Below are positions 36,957 through 44,795 of a DNA stretch of 64,000 nt, piece after piece. The DNA comes from an uncultured Actinomycetes bacterium (GTDB lineage: Bacteria; Actinomycetota; Thermoleophilia; Miltoncostaeales; Miltoncostaeaceae), in NCBI GenBank assembly GCA_903896045.1, contig CAITWD010000022.1, forward strand, positions 68,398 to 132,397. The letters are read 5' to 3'. The number at the start of each line of letters is the position of its first letter. The first letter of the stretch is position 1. The position numbers were made by a program, and so were the translations under genes. The notes under the pieces are model-generated. The model ran no database searches. It worked only from the letters and a program-made list of their open reading frames with translations, and was not told where the DNA came from.

Positions 36957-37762
36957 GTGATGACATCACTCGACGCACGACATCGACCCATTCGATCGAG
37001 GGCGCCCAGGTGGTGTGTGATGTCGTCGGTGAGGGAACGCCCGTGGTGTTGGTGCACGGGTGGGCATGTCGTCGGCGGGACTGGGACCCAATCGTGGAAA
37101 TCCTGGCGGATCGTTATCGGCTCATTCTGATTGATCTTCCGTGGCACGGTGATTCGGTCGCGCCGATGAGCGACTGGCCAATTGCACGCCTTGGGGCGCT
37201 CGTCGATCAGGTCGCCCGTGCGCTCGATGCACCCAGCGCACCGATTGTGGGCCACTCACTCGGTGCCGCGGTTGCGCTTGAGGCGAGTCTCGCTGGCACA
37301 CCTCGCCCTGTCATTGGCCTCGACGGACTGACGTTTTTACATATGTATCCACGCATTGATCCGGAACAGGCCGAACGGACCCTACGACCCTATCTCGAGA
37401 ACTTCACCGACGCCGTCGCGGGACTGTGCCAGCGCTCGTGCCCCACCCCGATCGATGCGACGCTCCTGAAAACGATTATCGATGAGATGTCTGCGACCGA
37501 TCCTCAGGCTGGCCCGGAACTGCTTCGGCAACTACTGGTGTGGGATATGGATGAGGCGCTCGATCGCGCCGCTGTGGCCGGCATCCCGATTACGGTCTTT
37601 GCGGCACAGTCGCTGCTCTCTGAAGGCGTCATTGCGCGCTATGGATCGAGATTTTCGATTGTTCCGGTGGCAACGGGTGGGCACTTCTTTTTCCGCGAGT
37701 TTCCGCATGACACCGCAGGATGCATTGACGCCGCCGTTCGTGATCTGAGTGCTGCTGTCTGA
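36953..37762 (+). CDS. Alpha/beta hydrolase
   Basis: Serine hydrolase fold of 269 aa. The oxyanion-hole motif 'VLVHGWACRRRDWDP' (about 32-46), nucleophile elbow 'VGHSLGAAVAL' and C-terminal catalytic His in 'ATGGHFFFREF' are all present. 'LIDLPWHGDS' is typical of esterase/lipase or MenH-like members. It overlaps the upstream membrane protein gene by 4 bases, so the two may act together. Substrate is unknown. A weak hairpin (37778-37797) follows. Confidence 0.88.
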   Translation: MSDDITRRTTSTHSIEGAQVVCDVVGEGTPVVLVHGWACRRRDWDPIVEILADRYRLILIDLPWHGDSVAPMSDWPIARLGALVDQVARALDAPSAPIVGHSLGAAVALEASLAGTPRPVIGLDGLTFLHMYPRIDPEQAERTLRPYLENFTDAVAGLCQRSCPTPIDATLLKTIIDEMSATDPQAGPELLRQLLVWDMDEALDRAAVAGIPITVFAAQSLLSEGVIARYGSRFSIVPVATGGHFFFREFPHDTAGCIDAAVRDLSAAV

Positions 37763-37777
37763 ATGCGCGCGCGGGCT

Positions 37778-37797
37778 TGTTGGGTTCGATCCCGACA
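37778..37797 (+). terminator. Short hairpin after the hydrolase gene
   Basis: TGTTGGG and CCCGACA pair around TTCGAT. The stem is only 7 pairs with one G-T. It resembles a tRNA T-arm by chance, but no tRNA surrounds it. Confidence 0.3.
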
Positions 37798-37849
37798 CAT
37801 GATCTGTGGGGCATACTGCGCTGGCTGCCGCTGCGTGGCAGGTGGGGGC

Positions 37850-37855
37850 TAGACT
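37850..37855 (+). promoter_or_regulatory. Candidate -10 for the second SDR
   Basis: TAGACT about 50 bases before ATG 37904, in the 140-bp gap after the hydrolase gene. The -35 is weak. Confidence 0.3.
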
Positions 37856-37903
37856 AGGACAGACCCTGCACCATGTCGTGCGGGCAGCCACGAGGGAGTC
37901 ACG

Positions 37904-38713
37904 ATGGAGTGTGCAGGTCGACATGTGGTGGTCACTGGAGCGTCGCGTGGTATCGGTGCCGCAATTGCCCGTGAATGTGCGCAAAAAGGGGCCCGCGTCA
38001 CACTTGTCGCGCGGAGCGTGGCGCCGCTCGAGGCGCTTGCCGCAGAGATCGGTGGATACGCGATTGCGGCGGATCTCTCCGACTCCGACGCCCGTGCAGG
38101 GCTGATCGCACGTATCGAAGATGCGGCGGGCCCAGTAGATGTGCTCGTCAATAACGCCGGCATCGATTTGACCGGCGGTTTTCTCGATCTTCGCGCAGAT
38201 GAGCTTGCGCAGATCATTGGCGTCAATGTGGTTGCCGTGACCGAACTCACGCGCCAAGTGTTGCCAGGGATGATTGCCCGGGGGTCTGGTCACATTGTCA
38301 TGGTGTCCTCACTCGCTGGTGCAGGCGTCTTTCCGGGGATTTCCGTCTACGCCGGAACGAAGGCCTATGTCACGCATATGACTGAGGGCATTCGCCTGGA
38401 GCTCAAAGGGCTCCCAATTGGGTTGACGATCGTTGAAACAGGTCTTGTGACACCGACCGACATGGCGGATTCGGTGACCGCGTACGGTCCCACGGCAGCA
38501 TCGTTTCGTCGCTTTTCTCGTTTGGGACTGTTGCGAGATGTGGATCGGGACACTTTGGCGCGTGCGATCGTTCGGGCCATCGAGCAGGGCAAATCGCACG
38601 TGCGCTATCCGCGCAGAGCACGTCTGTTTCCACAACTCACCAATGCGCCCAGAAGAATGGTCCAGCTCTGTTTGCTGGGCGTTCCACGTCGGGCGCCACG
38701 TCAGGACAGTTAG
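37904..38713 (+). CDS. Short-chain dehydrogenase/reductase
   Basis: NAD(P)-dependent SDR of 269 aa. Cofactor motif '[14 protein letters not shown]', 'VNNAGIDL', then the triad in '[21 protein letters not shown]'. The C-terminal segment is basic ('[11 protein letters not shown]') and slightly hydrophobic, resembling membrane-associated acyl or steroid reductases. GGGAG precedes the ATG at good spacing. The substrate is unknown. The layout parallels the SDR at 7584-8411, but sequence identity looks modest. Confidence 0.87.
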   Translation: MECAGRHVVVTGASRGIGAAIARECAQKGARVTLVARSVAPLEALAAEIGGYAIAADLSDSDARAGLIARIEDAAGPVDVLVNNAGIDLTGGFLDLRADELAQIIGVNVVAVTELTRQVLPGMIARGSGHIVMVSSLAGAGVFPGISVYAGTKAYVTHMTEGIRLELKGLPIGLTIVETGLVTPTDMADSVTAYGPTAASFRRFSRLGLLRDVDRDTLARAIVRAIEQGKSHVRYPRRARLFPQLTNAPRRMVQLCLLGVPRRAPRQDS

Positions 38714-38784
38714 CGCCTCGACGCTGGGCGCCCGCGATTGATGGTGCGGCAAAATTGCGTACGCCCAACGAGAGAGGAGTCGGT

Positions 38785-39858
38785 GTGCAACTTGGTGTCT
38801 ACAGCTTTGGGGATACCCCAAACGATCCATCGACCGGACGCATGATCGGCGCCCAAGAGCGGGTGCAACAGCTCCTTGCCGAGATTGAGCTCGCCGATCA
38901 GGTCGGCCTTGATGTCTTTGGCGTTGGTGAACATCATCGCGCCGACTTTTCGGTGTCGGCGCCCCCGATCATCCTTGCCGCCGCTGCTGCGCGAACAACC
39001 AACATTCGCCTGACCAGCGCAGTCACCGTGCTGAGCTCCGAAGATCCGGTCCGGGTCTTTCAGCAATTCGCCACGCTCGATTTGGTCTCCAATGGACGCG
39101 CAGAGATCATGGCCGGCCGGGGATCGTTCATCGAGTCGTATCCGCTCTTTGGATTTGATCTGCGCGATTACGATGGTCTCTTTGCCGAAAAACTCGACCT
39201 TTTGCTGGCAATTCGTGATCATCACACGGTGACATGGTCCGGCCGCTACCGCGCCCCGCTTGATGCGCAGACGATCTACCCGCGCCCCGTGCAGGATCCG
39301 CTACCGGTGTGGATTGCGGTTGGTGGGACACCAAATTCTGTTGCCCGTGCGGGTGCGCTGGGAGTGCCGCTCGGGATTGCCATTATTGGTGGTGCACCGG
39401 CACGGTTTCGTCCGTTCGCGGATCTCTATCGCACATCTGCTGCCGAGGCTGGACACGATGTTGCGGCGCTTGAGCTCGGGATTAATTCCTTTTGTTATAT
39501 CGCCGATACATCCCAACAGGCGGCAGCCGAGTTTTATCCCGGGTACGCCGATGTCATGACCCAGCTCGGCAAAGAGCGCGGGTGGCCGCCAAGCACCTAC
39601 GCGCAGTTCGAACAATTACGCGGGCCGCAGGGGTCGCTTCTTGTGGGGAGCCCCGAGCAGGTTGCTGAAAAAATCTTGTGGGAGCATGAAATTTTTGGCC
39701 ACACGCGGTTCTTGGCGCAGATGGACGTCGGGCGCCCGACGCATGCACAGGTCATGCATGCAATCGAGCTGTTTGGCACCAAAGTTGCTCCGATTGTTCG
39801 TGCCGCGCTTCGGTCGCAGACGCGCGCCGATCGCGGCGCCAGCGCGCCCGTCGTCTGA
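38785..39858 (+). CDS. Luciferase-like (LLM class) flavin-dependent oxidoreductase
   Basis: FMN- or F420-dependent TIM-barrel enzyme of the bacterial luciferase family. Seen are '[20 protein letters not shown]' near 35-55, '[20 protein letters not shown]' and '[20 protein letters not shown]'. A terminal '[18 protein letters not shown]' is typical. It has 357 aa from GTG 38785, which follows AGAGGAG; the ORF track start at 38755 lacks a ribosome binding site. Role and substrate are not predictable. Confidence 0.88.
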   Translation: MQLGVYSFGDTPNDPSTGRMIGAQERVQQLLAEIELADQVGLDVFGVGEHHRADFSVSAPPIILAAAAARTTNIRLTSAVTVLSSEDPVRVFQQFATLDLVSNGRAEIMAGRGSFIESYPLFGFDLRDYDGLFAEKLDLLLAIRDHHTVTWSGRYRAPLDAQTIYPRPVQDPLPVWIAVGGTPNSVARAGALGVPLGIAIIGGAPARFRPFADLYRTSAAEAGHDVAALELGINSFCYIADTSQQAAAEFYPGYADVMTQLGKERGWPPSTYAQFEQLRGPQGSLLVGSPEQVAEKILWEHEIFGHTRFLAQMDVGRPTHAQVMHAIELFGTKVAPIVRAALRSQTRADRGASAPVV

Positions 39859-39941
39859 CGCAGCATTCGGGGTGCGCGATCGGTCCGTCCTGGCGGTAAT
39901 CGCGCAAAAATCGCAGGAATGCGTGCCCAAAAAGAGCCATG

Positions 39942-39969
39942 TTGTCGGCGATGCGTGCTTGACTAGAAG
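39942..39969 (+). promoter_or_regulatory. Candidate promoter for the first small unknown gene
   Basis: TTGTCG and TAGAAG are 16 bases apart, about 60 bases upstream of ATG 40031. Confidence 0.4.
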
Positions 39970-40030
39970 GTGACGGCATCCACGTAGTGCCGCCGACGGT
40001 GTACCTGCCGCCACGATTTGGAGCGATGCG

Positions 40031-40387
40031 ATGACAACTGTCTTTGCGGACCGCATTTCTGGCTGTTCTACCTGGCTAAGCTGCGGTCCTGTTGACCCCG
40101 GTACGGGAGTCTTGTTCCGCTTTCCCAGTGATCTGACCTGGGAGCAGTATGAACTCGTTGCCGATGCGGCAGATCGTCTGGTTGCCCATCTGCGCGAGGA
40201 TGGGGAATATGGATGCCCCCGAGATGATCTTTTTTGGATTTCTCATGAGGAGCTTGCGTCCGAACCGCTCGGGCATATGGCGGACGCGCTTGGTGTCCCA
40301 CTTGGCTACATGCACGGCCAGGTGCAGGCATTTCTTGTCTGTGAGCGTGGCATTGACTGGCTGCGGGTAACACCGATCACCCAGTAG
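40031..40387 (+). CDS. Hypothetical protein, 118 aa
   Basis: I do not recognise this protein. It is soluble and rather acidic, with 'LFRFPSDLTWEQYELVADAA' (an amphipathic helix) and 'GHMADALGVPLGYMHGQVQA'. It has no signal peptide or membrane helix. The ATG follows TTGGAGCG, a good ribosome binding site, and codon use looks normal, so it is likely a real gene. A second small unknown gene follows 109 bases later. Confidence 0.65.
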   Translation: MTTVFADRISGCSTWLSCGPVDPGTGVLFRFPSDLTWEQYELVADAADRLVAHLREDGEYGCPRDDLFWISHEELASEPLGHMADALGVPLGYMHGQVQAFLVCERGIDWLRVTPITQ

Positions 40388-40496
40388 CCCGTACTCACGA
40401 GTGACCGCGGTTGACACGCGATGTCCGCGGCGCGCGCCGGTGCCGGTCGGTACGCTCCTTCTCGGATACTCGAGTCGGCAGAAGGGGTGCAACGGG

Positions 40497-40921
40497 TGAG
40501 TACGCGCATCGATGATCCGCGGGTGCAGGTCGCAGTAGAGCTTCCAAATGACCCCAGCTCGGCAGGATATGAGGAGCTCGCTGGCATTGGGAGCGGGGAG
40601 GACCGACCGCCCATTGAGGAGCTTGCGACGCGCGGCTGGCTGACCCAAGAGACGCATGTGCGTGGCACGCGATTGTTGACAATCGGCTTACGTATTTACG
40701 CCGCACATCCCGAGCTTGAGTTGGTCAATGTGCCAACGATGTTTCTCGAGTCCGCAATTCGCCTGATGAATGAGCTTGCCGCGTATGTGCTCAATGGCGG
40801 CCAACTCGAGCATGAAGATCTCATGCAGATGCGTGACGCCTATCCGTGCCTGTTGGGATTTGCCCGTATTGCAGGAGAAACTCCTGAAGACGAGCTCGTT
40901 CGAGTGATCTTTTTGTCGTAG
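40497..40921 (+). CDS. Hypothetical protein, 141 aa, possibly DUF4262-like
   Basis: Unknown soluble protein. 'RLLTIGLRIYAAHPELELVN' followed by a helix and 'YVLNGGQL' weakly recalls DUF4262-type proteins ('tiGL..gHPEL...GlP'), but I cannot confirm that. GTG 40497 has GAAGGGG eight bases upstream, so I prefer it to the track start at 40421. The upstream small gene on the same strand may be its partner. Confidence 0.6.
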
Positions 40922-41073
40922 CCATCTTCTGGATCTGCGACCCGATGATCGCCGATCTGGATCGCATGATGTCGGCAGATCGGATGATCGCCTCAGGACA
41001 AATTTCTGGCTATTACGGACCGATTCACGGTCGGAATCGCCTATTTCTGGGCTCTTTCGTCTGACCCCGGTGC

Positions 41074-41079
41074 TAAGTT
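41074..41079 (+). promoter_or_regulatory. Candidate extended -10 for hup
   Basis: TAAGTT preceded by TGC, about 45 bases before the hup ATG. The 201-bp gap upstream also holds two copies of GATGATCGCC (40944 and 40983) and an inverted repeat GACCG-attca-CGGTC (41018-41032), which could be protein-binding sites. Confidence 0.4.
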
Positions 41080-41122
41080 CCCCGCCGATGCGTCGTCAAG
41101 TGCACTCGATCAGGGAGTTCTC

Positions 41123-41434
41123 ATGAACAAAACGGAGTTTGTCGGTCTCGTGGCCAAGCGTGCCGAGGCAACCAATGCGGAGTCGCAGCGGTTTGTCCAG
41201 GCAGTGCTTGACGAAATTCTCGAGGCCCTCAAGAAGGGTGAGGATGTTGCATTTGCTGGCTTCGGTAAGTTCTCGGTCTCGCAGCGTGCTGCCCGTACCG
41301 GTGTGAACCCACAGGACCCAAGCAAGAAGGTCAACATTCCTGCACGTGTCGTGCCGCGGTTTACGCCCGGCGCCGTGCTGAAGGAGCAGGTTGCCACTGG
41401 TAACGCCAAGAAGGCTCCTGCGAAGAAGAAGTAG
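41123..41434 (+). CDS. hup: DNA-binding protein HU
   Basis: Histone-like dimer that bends DNA. N-terminal helices 'MNKTEFVGLVAKRAEATNAE', 'VAFAGFGKFSV' and the beta-arm with 'RTGVNPQDPSKKVNIPA' are standard. The tail after residue 92 is short and Lys/Ala-rich ('AKKAPAKKK'), much shorter than the long tails of mycobacterial or Streptomyces HU. GGGAG precedes the ATG. A strong hairpin lies downstream. Confidence 0.95.
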   Translation: MNKTEFVGLVAKRAEATNAESQRFVQAVLDEILEALKKGEDVAFAGFGKFSVSQRAARTGVNPQDPSKKVNIPARVVPRFTPGAVLKEQVATGNAKKAPAKKK

Positions 41435-41472
41435 TTCGCGCGATGAGCTCCTCGAGCTCACGCCTGGTTCGT

Positions 41473-41499
41473 TGCGGGAGCGGTGATACCGCTCCCGCA
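41473..41499 (+). terminator. Terminator-like hairpin after hup
   Basis: TGCGGGAGCGG and CCGCTCCCGCA form a perfect 11-bp stem with a 5-base loop, 38 bases after the hup stop. No T-run follows. The rest of the 291-bp gap to infC shows no gene that I can support. Confidence 0.65.
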
Positions 41500-41725
41500 G
41501 GACCACTCTGTCGGGAAGTTGGCAAAGAGATACCCGTTGTATCCGCACGTTGGCAACAAAAAGCGACCAATTGCGCCGCGAGTGAAATTGCTCCTGCTAT
41601 TGTGTGCGCACGCCACCGAGATGTGGCCACTATTTATGAGACATCACCTTCCTTCACATATCCTCGTCGAGCCCGCCCACGTGCGCGGTTTCCGGGGTGC
41701 AGTCTGAGCGACCTTGAGGTAGTGG

Positions 41726-42331
41726 TTGCCTCCTAAGAGGGGTCCTGACACCCGGCTGCCGGCCGGCCCGACGACGCGTATCAATGAAGCGATTCGGGTT
41801 GAGTCAGTGCGTCTGATCGACGACGAGGGTGAAAACCTCGGAGTCGTGCCGATTGCCCGTGCCCAGCAAATTGCAACCGACGCAAACCTCGACCTCGTCG
41901 AGGTAGCTCCCGACGCGCGTCCACCAGTGGTCCGCATCATGGACTACGGCAAATGGCGCTATGAGCAGGAGCAAAAGGCCAAGCAGGCCCGCAAGCACCA
42001 AAGCCAGATTGTCATTAAAGAGATCAAATTTCGTCCGAAAATTGACCCGCACGATTACACGACCAAGAAGGGTCACGTCGAGCGATTCTTGCGTCACAAG
42101 GACAAAGTCAAGATCACAATCATGTTTCGTGGCCGCGAGCTCTTGCATCCTGAGCGCGGAGAGTCCATTCTTCTTCGGCTAGCCGAAGAATTGCAAGATA
42201 TTGCAATCATCGAAAGCCGCCCGAACCTCGATGGGCGTAATATGGTGATGATGCTTTCGCCGGCGCGAGAGATATCCAGCGCCGCACCACACGCAAGCCC
42301 CGATAATTCCGCAACGCCCGAGACTGCCTGA
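41726..42331 (+). CDS. infC: Translation initiation factor IF-3
   Basis: Binds the 30S subunit and checks start codon choice. N-terminal domain 'TTRINEAIRVESVRLIDDEG' and C-terminal 'EIKFRPKIDPHDYTTK' with 'RGRELLHPERGE' are clear. It has 201 aa. The likely start is TTG 41726 with GAGGT upstream; infC genes commonly use rare starts as part of self-control by IF-3. CCTC and GAGG right after the TTG could form a small hairpin. First gene of infC-rpmI-rplT. Confidence 0.94.
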   Translation: MPPKRGPDTRLPAGPTTRINEAIRVESVRLIDDEGENLGVVPIARAQQIATDANLDLVEVAPDARPPVVRIMDYGKWRYEQEQKAKQARKHQSQIVIKEIKFRPKIDPHDYTTKKGHVERFLRHKDKVKITIMFRGRELLHPERGESILLRLAEELQDIAIIESRPNLDGRNMVMMLSPAREISSAAPHASPDNSATPETA

Positions 42332-42332
42332 T

Positions 42333-42530
42333 ATGCCCAAAATGAAGACCAATAGAGCCGCCAGCAAGCGCTTCCGCGTGACGCCGACCGGCAAGGTGAT
42401 GTTCTCGGCGGCTGGTCTGCGCCACAACATGGAGAACATGTCCTCAAAGAATAAGCGTCGCCAAGCTCGTGACCACGAGTTGCCTTCAGAGCACGCGGCG
42501 ATGGCACTCCGACTGTTGGGGAAGCGTTAG
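42333..42530 (+). CDS. rpmI: 50S ribosomal protein L35
   Basis: Small basic protein of 65 aa: '[20 protein letters not shown]', then '[16 protein letters not shown]'. It starts one base after the infC stop. The N-terminal 'MPKMKTxxAAxKRF' is diagnostic. Confidence 0.96.
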   Translation: MPKMKTNRAASKRFRVTPTGKVMFSAAGLRHNMENMSSKNKRRQARDHELPSEHAAMALRLLGKR

Positions 42531-42532
42531 AG

Positions 42533-42901
42533 ATGGCTCGTGTAAAGCGTTCAGTTGCCGCCCGTAAGAAGCGTCGTAAGGTTCTTGGCCTTGCCCGTGG
42601 TTACTGGGGCACAAAGAAGTCCAGCTACCGTCGCGCGAAAGAGCAAGTTCAGCACTCGCTCAGGTACCAGTACCGCGATCGGCGCGTGCGCAAGCGTGAT
42701 TTTCGGCGTCTTTGGATCGCCCGTATCAACGCTGCCGCTCGCTTGAATGGCTTGACCTATGGCGAGTTTATTCACGGTCTGAATTTGGCTGGAATCGAGC
42801 TCAACCGTAAGGTGCTCGCCGATCTTGCCGTGCATGAGCCAGAGGCATTCGCCGGCTTGTGCGCGCGGGCCCGTGATGCCCGCACCGCAGCCGCCGCCTA
42901 A
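42533..42901 (+). CDS. rplT: 50S ribosomal protein L20
   Basis: Assembly protein of the large subunit, binding 23S rRNA. It starts '[20 protein letters not shown]' and includes '[20 protein letters not shown]' and '[20 protein letters not shown]'. It has 122 aa. In many bacteria L20 represses this operon by binding the mRNA; I see no proven L20 leader here. Confidence 0.97.
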   Translation: MARVKRSVAARKKRRKVLGLARGYWGTKKSSYRRAKEQVQHSLRYQYRDRRVRKRDFRRLWIARINAAARLNGLTYGEFIHGLNLAGIELNRKVLADLAVHEPEAFAGLCARARDARTAAAA

Positions 42902-43751
42902 TCGCGGTCCACGACGTGGGCCGCATCTGCGGCCACTGACTTCCGGGCGTAATCCGCAGCTCAAGCTGCTGCGGTCGCTCGCAGTCAAACGCACTCGTCG
43001 TGAGCTGCGGCTCATGGTCGCCGAAGGTGAAGACCTACTCGTTGCAGGTCTTGCTCATGGGGTCACTCCATCCGTCGTGTTCGTGGATGCGGAGCGTGCC
43101 GATGAGGTGTCTGATCTCATTGCCCAGCTGGGTCCGCAGACCGAGGCCTATGCGGTTCGCCGGGATCTCTTGAGTGAGGCATCGCAGCTCGCTGCGCCCC
43201 CGCGGGTGATGGCGATCTTGCCGCAGCCGGGGCCACACAGCTTTGCAACCGTGCAATTTCCGCCCGTCTGCGGGGTGTGGCTCGCCGGGGTGTCGGATCC
43301 GGGGAATGTCGGCACCTTGGTGCGCAGTGCCGCCGCCCTCGGGGCGGACTGGCTTGCACTCGGGCCCGGTTCAGCGGATCCATTTCACCCGCGCGCTGTC
43401 CGTGCGTCAATGGGGGCGACCTTCGCGGTTCCGCTCCTTGAGGGGGTTCGTGGGGAAGACCTTGCCTCCCGCGAGGGCTTTCGCGTCATCGCGGCGGTTG
43501 CCCACGATGGTGTTGCCCCTTGGCAGACCGATTTGACCGGGCCGTTGGTGCTCGCGCTCGGATCAGAACGGGAAGGGCTTGGTCCTGGGCTGGCCCAACT
43601 CGGTGATCACGCGGATGTGATTCGGGTGACGATTCCGCAAACACGTGGTGCGGAGTCGCTCAATGTGTCGGCGGCCGGAGCGATTCTGTGTGCCGAGGCA
43701 CTTCGCCAGCGTCACATCAGTGAATTCGCGCCGTCTGCTCCTGTAGCCTAG
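42876..43751 (+). CDS. SpoU/TrmH-family RNA 2'-O-methyltransferase
   Basis: Methylates ribose of rRNA or tRNA with a knotted SPOUT fold. An N-terminal substrate-binding domain ('[20 protein letters not shown]') leads to SPOUT motifs '[20 protein letters not shown]', '[11 protein letters not shown]' and '[20 protein letters not shown]'. The last has '[12 protein letters not shown]' where 'PMxGxxxSLNVS' is usual. ATG 42876 overlaps the end of rplT by 26 bases in another frame, so translational coupling is likely. The common rplT-trmH-pheST order supports a tRNA/rRNA target. Confidence 0.9.
   Translation: MPAPQPPPNRGPRRGPHLRPLTSGRNPQLKLLRSLAVKRTRRELRLMVAEGEDLLVAGLAHGVTPSVVFVDAERADEVSDLIAQLGPQTEAYAVRRDLLSEASQLAAPPRVMAILPQPGPHSFATVQFPPVCGVWLAGVSDPGNVGTLVRSAAALGADWLALGPGSADPFHPRAVRASMGATFAVPLLEGVRGEDLASREGFRVIAAVAHDGVAPWQTDLTGPLVLALGSEREGLGPGLAQLGDHADVIRVTIPQTRGAESLNVSAAGAILCAEALRQRHISEFAPSAPVA
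43744..43749 (+). promoter_or_regulatory. Possible -10 for leaderless pheS
   Basis: TAGCCT is eight bases before GTG 43758, which has no ribosome binding site. The same hexamer serves dnaE. It would give pheST a promoter independent of the L20 operon. Confidence 0.35.
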
Positions 43752-43757
43752 ATCGCC

Positions 43758-44768
43758 GTGGCCACGGCTGAAGACATCGCCAAACTCACCGCTGCAGCGC
43801 TTGCCGATACGGCAGCTGCAGACTCTCCGGCTGCCCTTGAAGAGGTGCGTGTTTCTCATACGGGGCGACGGAGTCAGTTGGCAGAAATTTTGGCCAGCAT
43901 TGGATCACTCTCGGGTGAAGAACGCGGGATCATCGGGAAGGCTGCCAATATCGCCCGTCGCGATATCGAGGCCGCGCTCGCGACACGCAAAACGGACCTC
44001 GATGCACGTGAGCTCACCGAGCGTCTGACTCGGGATCGTACTGATGTCACCCTCCCCGGTGATCCATATCCGGCAGGAGCCATGCACCTGTTGTCCCAAG
44101 TCCGCCTTGAGATCGAGGAGATCTTTTTGGCGCTTGGGTACGAGATCGCCGATGGCCCCGAGGTGGAAACTGAGCACTACAACTTCACCGCGCTCAATAC
44201 TCCCGAAGGACACCCTGCGCGATCCTCATCTGACACCTTCTACGTCGATGGGGCGCCTGGCGTCATTCTTCGGACGCAAACCTCCTCGGTGCAGGTACGG
44301 GTCATGGAGGCACGGACACCCCCGTTGTATGTGATCAGCCCCGGTGCGGTGTATCGCCGCGACGATGTTGATGCGACCCATAGCCCGATGTTCCATCAGC
44401 TCGAAGGACTTGCGGTGGATGAAGGGTTGTCGCTCGCCCATTTGACGGGGACGCTCAAGCATGTGGCGAGCCAACTTCTGGGGTCGACTGAATACCGCAT
44501 CATTCCTGACTTTTTCCCGTTCACTGAGCCATCCATTCAGCTGTTGGTGCGTTGGATCGATCGGACTGGCAAGAGCTCGTGGATGGAATTGCTTGGCGCG
44601 GGAATGGTTGATCCGAACGTCTTTCGTTTTGCCGGATATGACGCAGAGCGTTGGACGGGTTTTGCGTTTGGAATGGGACTGGATCGCATTGCGATGGTCC
44701 GCCACGGCGTTCCCGATTTGCGCATGCTGTTCGATGGCGATCTGCGTTTTCTCGAGCAGTTTTCGTAG
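43758..44768 (+). CDS. pheS: Phenylalanyl-tRNA synthetase alpha subunit
   Basis: Catalytic class II subunit of the (alpha-beta)2 enzyme. After an N-terminal coiled coil come 'HYNFTALNTPEGHPARSSSD' (motif 1 and 2 region), 'VYRRDDVDATHSPMFHQLEG' and motif 3 'GFAFGMGLDRIAMVRHGVPD'. It has 336 aa. The GTG start is 6 bases after the SpoU gene stop. Confidence 0.96.
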   Translation: MATAEDIAKLTAAALADTAAADSPAALEEVRVSHTGRRSQLAEILASIGSLSGEERGIIGKAANIARRDIEAALATRKTDLDARELTERLTRDRTDVTLPGDPYPAGAMHLLSQVRLEIEEIFLALGYEIADGPEVETEHYNFTALNTPEGHPARSSSDTFYVDGAPGVILRTQTSSVQVRVMEARTPPLYVISPGAVYRRDDVDATHSPMFHQLEGLAVDEGLSLAHLTGTLKHVASQLLGSTEYRIIPDFFPFTEPSIQLLVRWIDRTGKSSWMELLGAGMVDPNVFRFAGYDAERWTGFAFGMGLDRIAMVRHGVPDLRMLFDGDLRFLEQFS

Positions 44769-44795
44769 CCAGATGATGAGAGGGCACACCCCACA

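Noticed and set aside
37782-37793. GGGTTCGATCCC, a perfect tRNA T-arm look-alike
   Set aside because: No acceptor stem, D-arm or anticodon arm can be built around it; it is more likely a chance hairpin after the hydrolase gene.
40944-40992. Direct repeats considered as CRISPR-like
   Set aside because: Only two 10-base copies and no cas genes anywhere in the window.
41500-41725. L20-type autoregulatory leader before infC
   Set aside because: No convincing pseudoknot or long-range pairing could be read by eye; small ORFs here are not supported.
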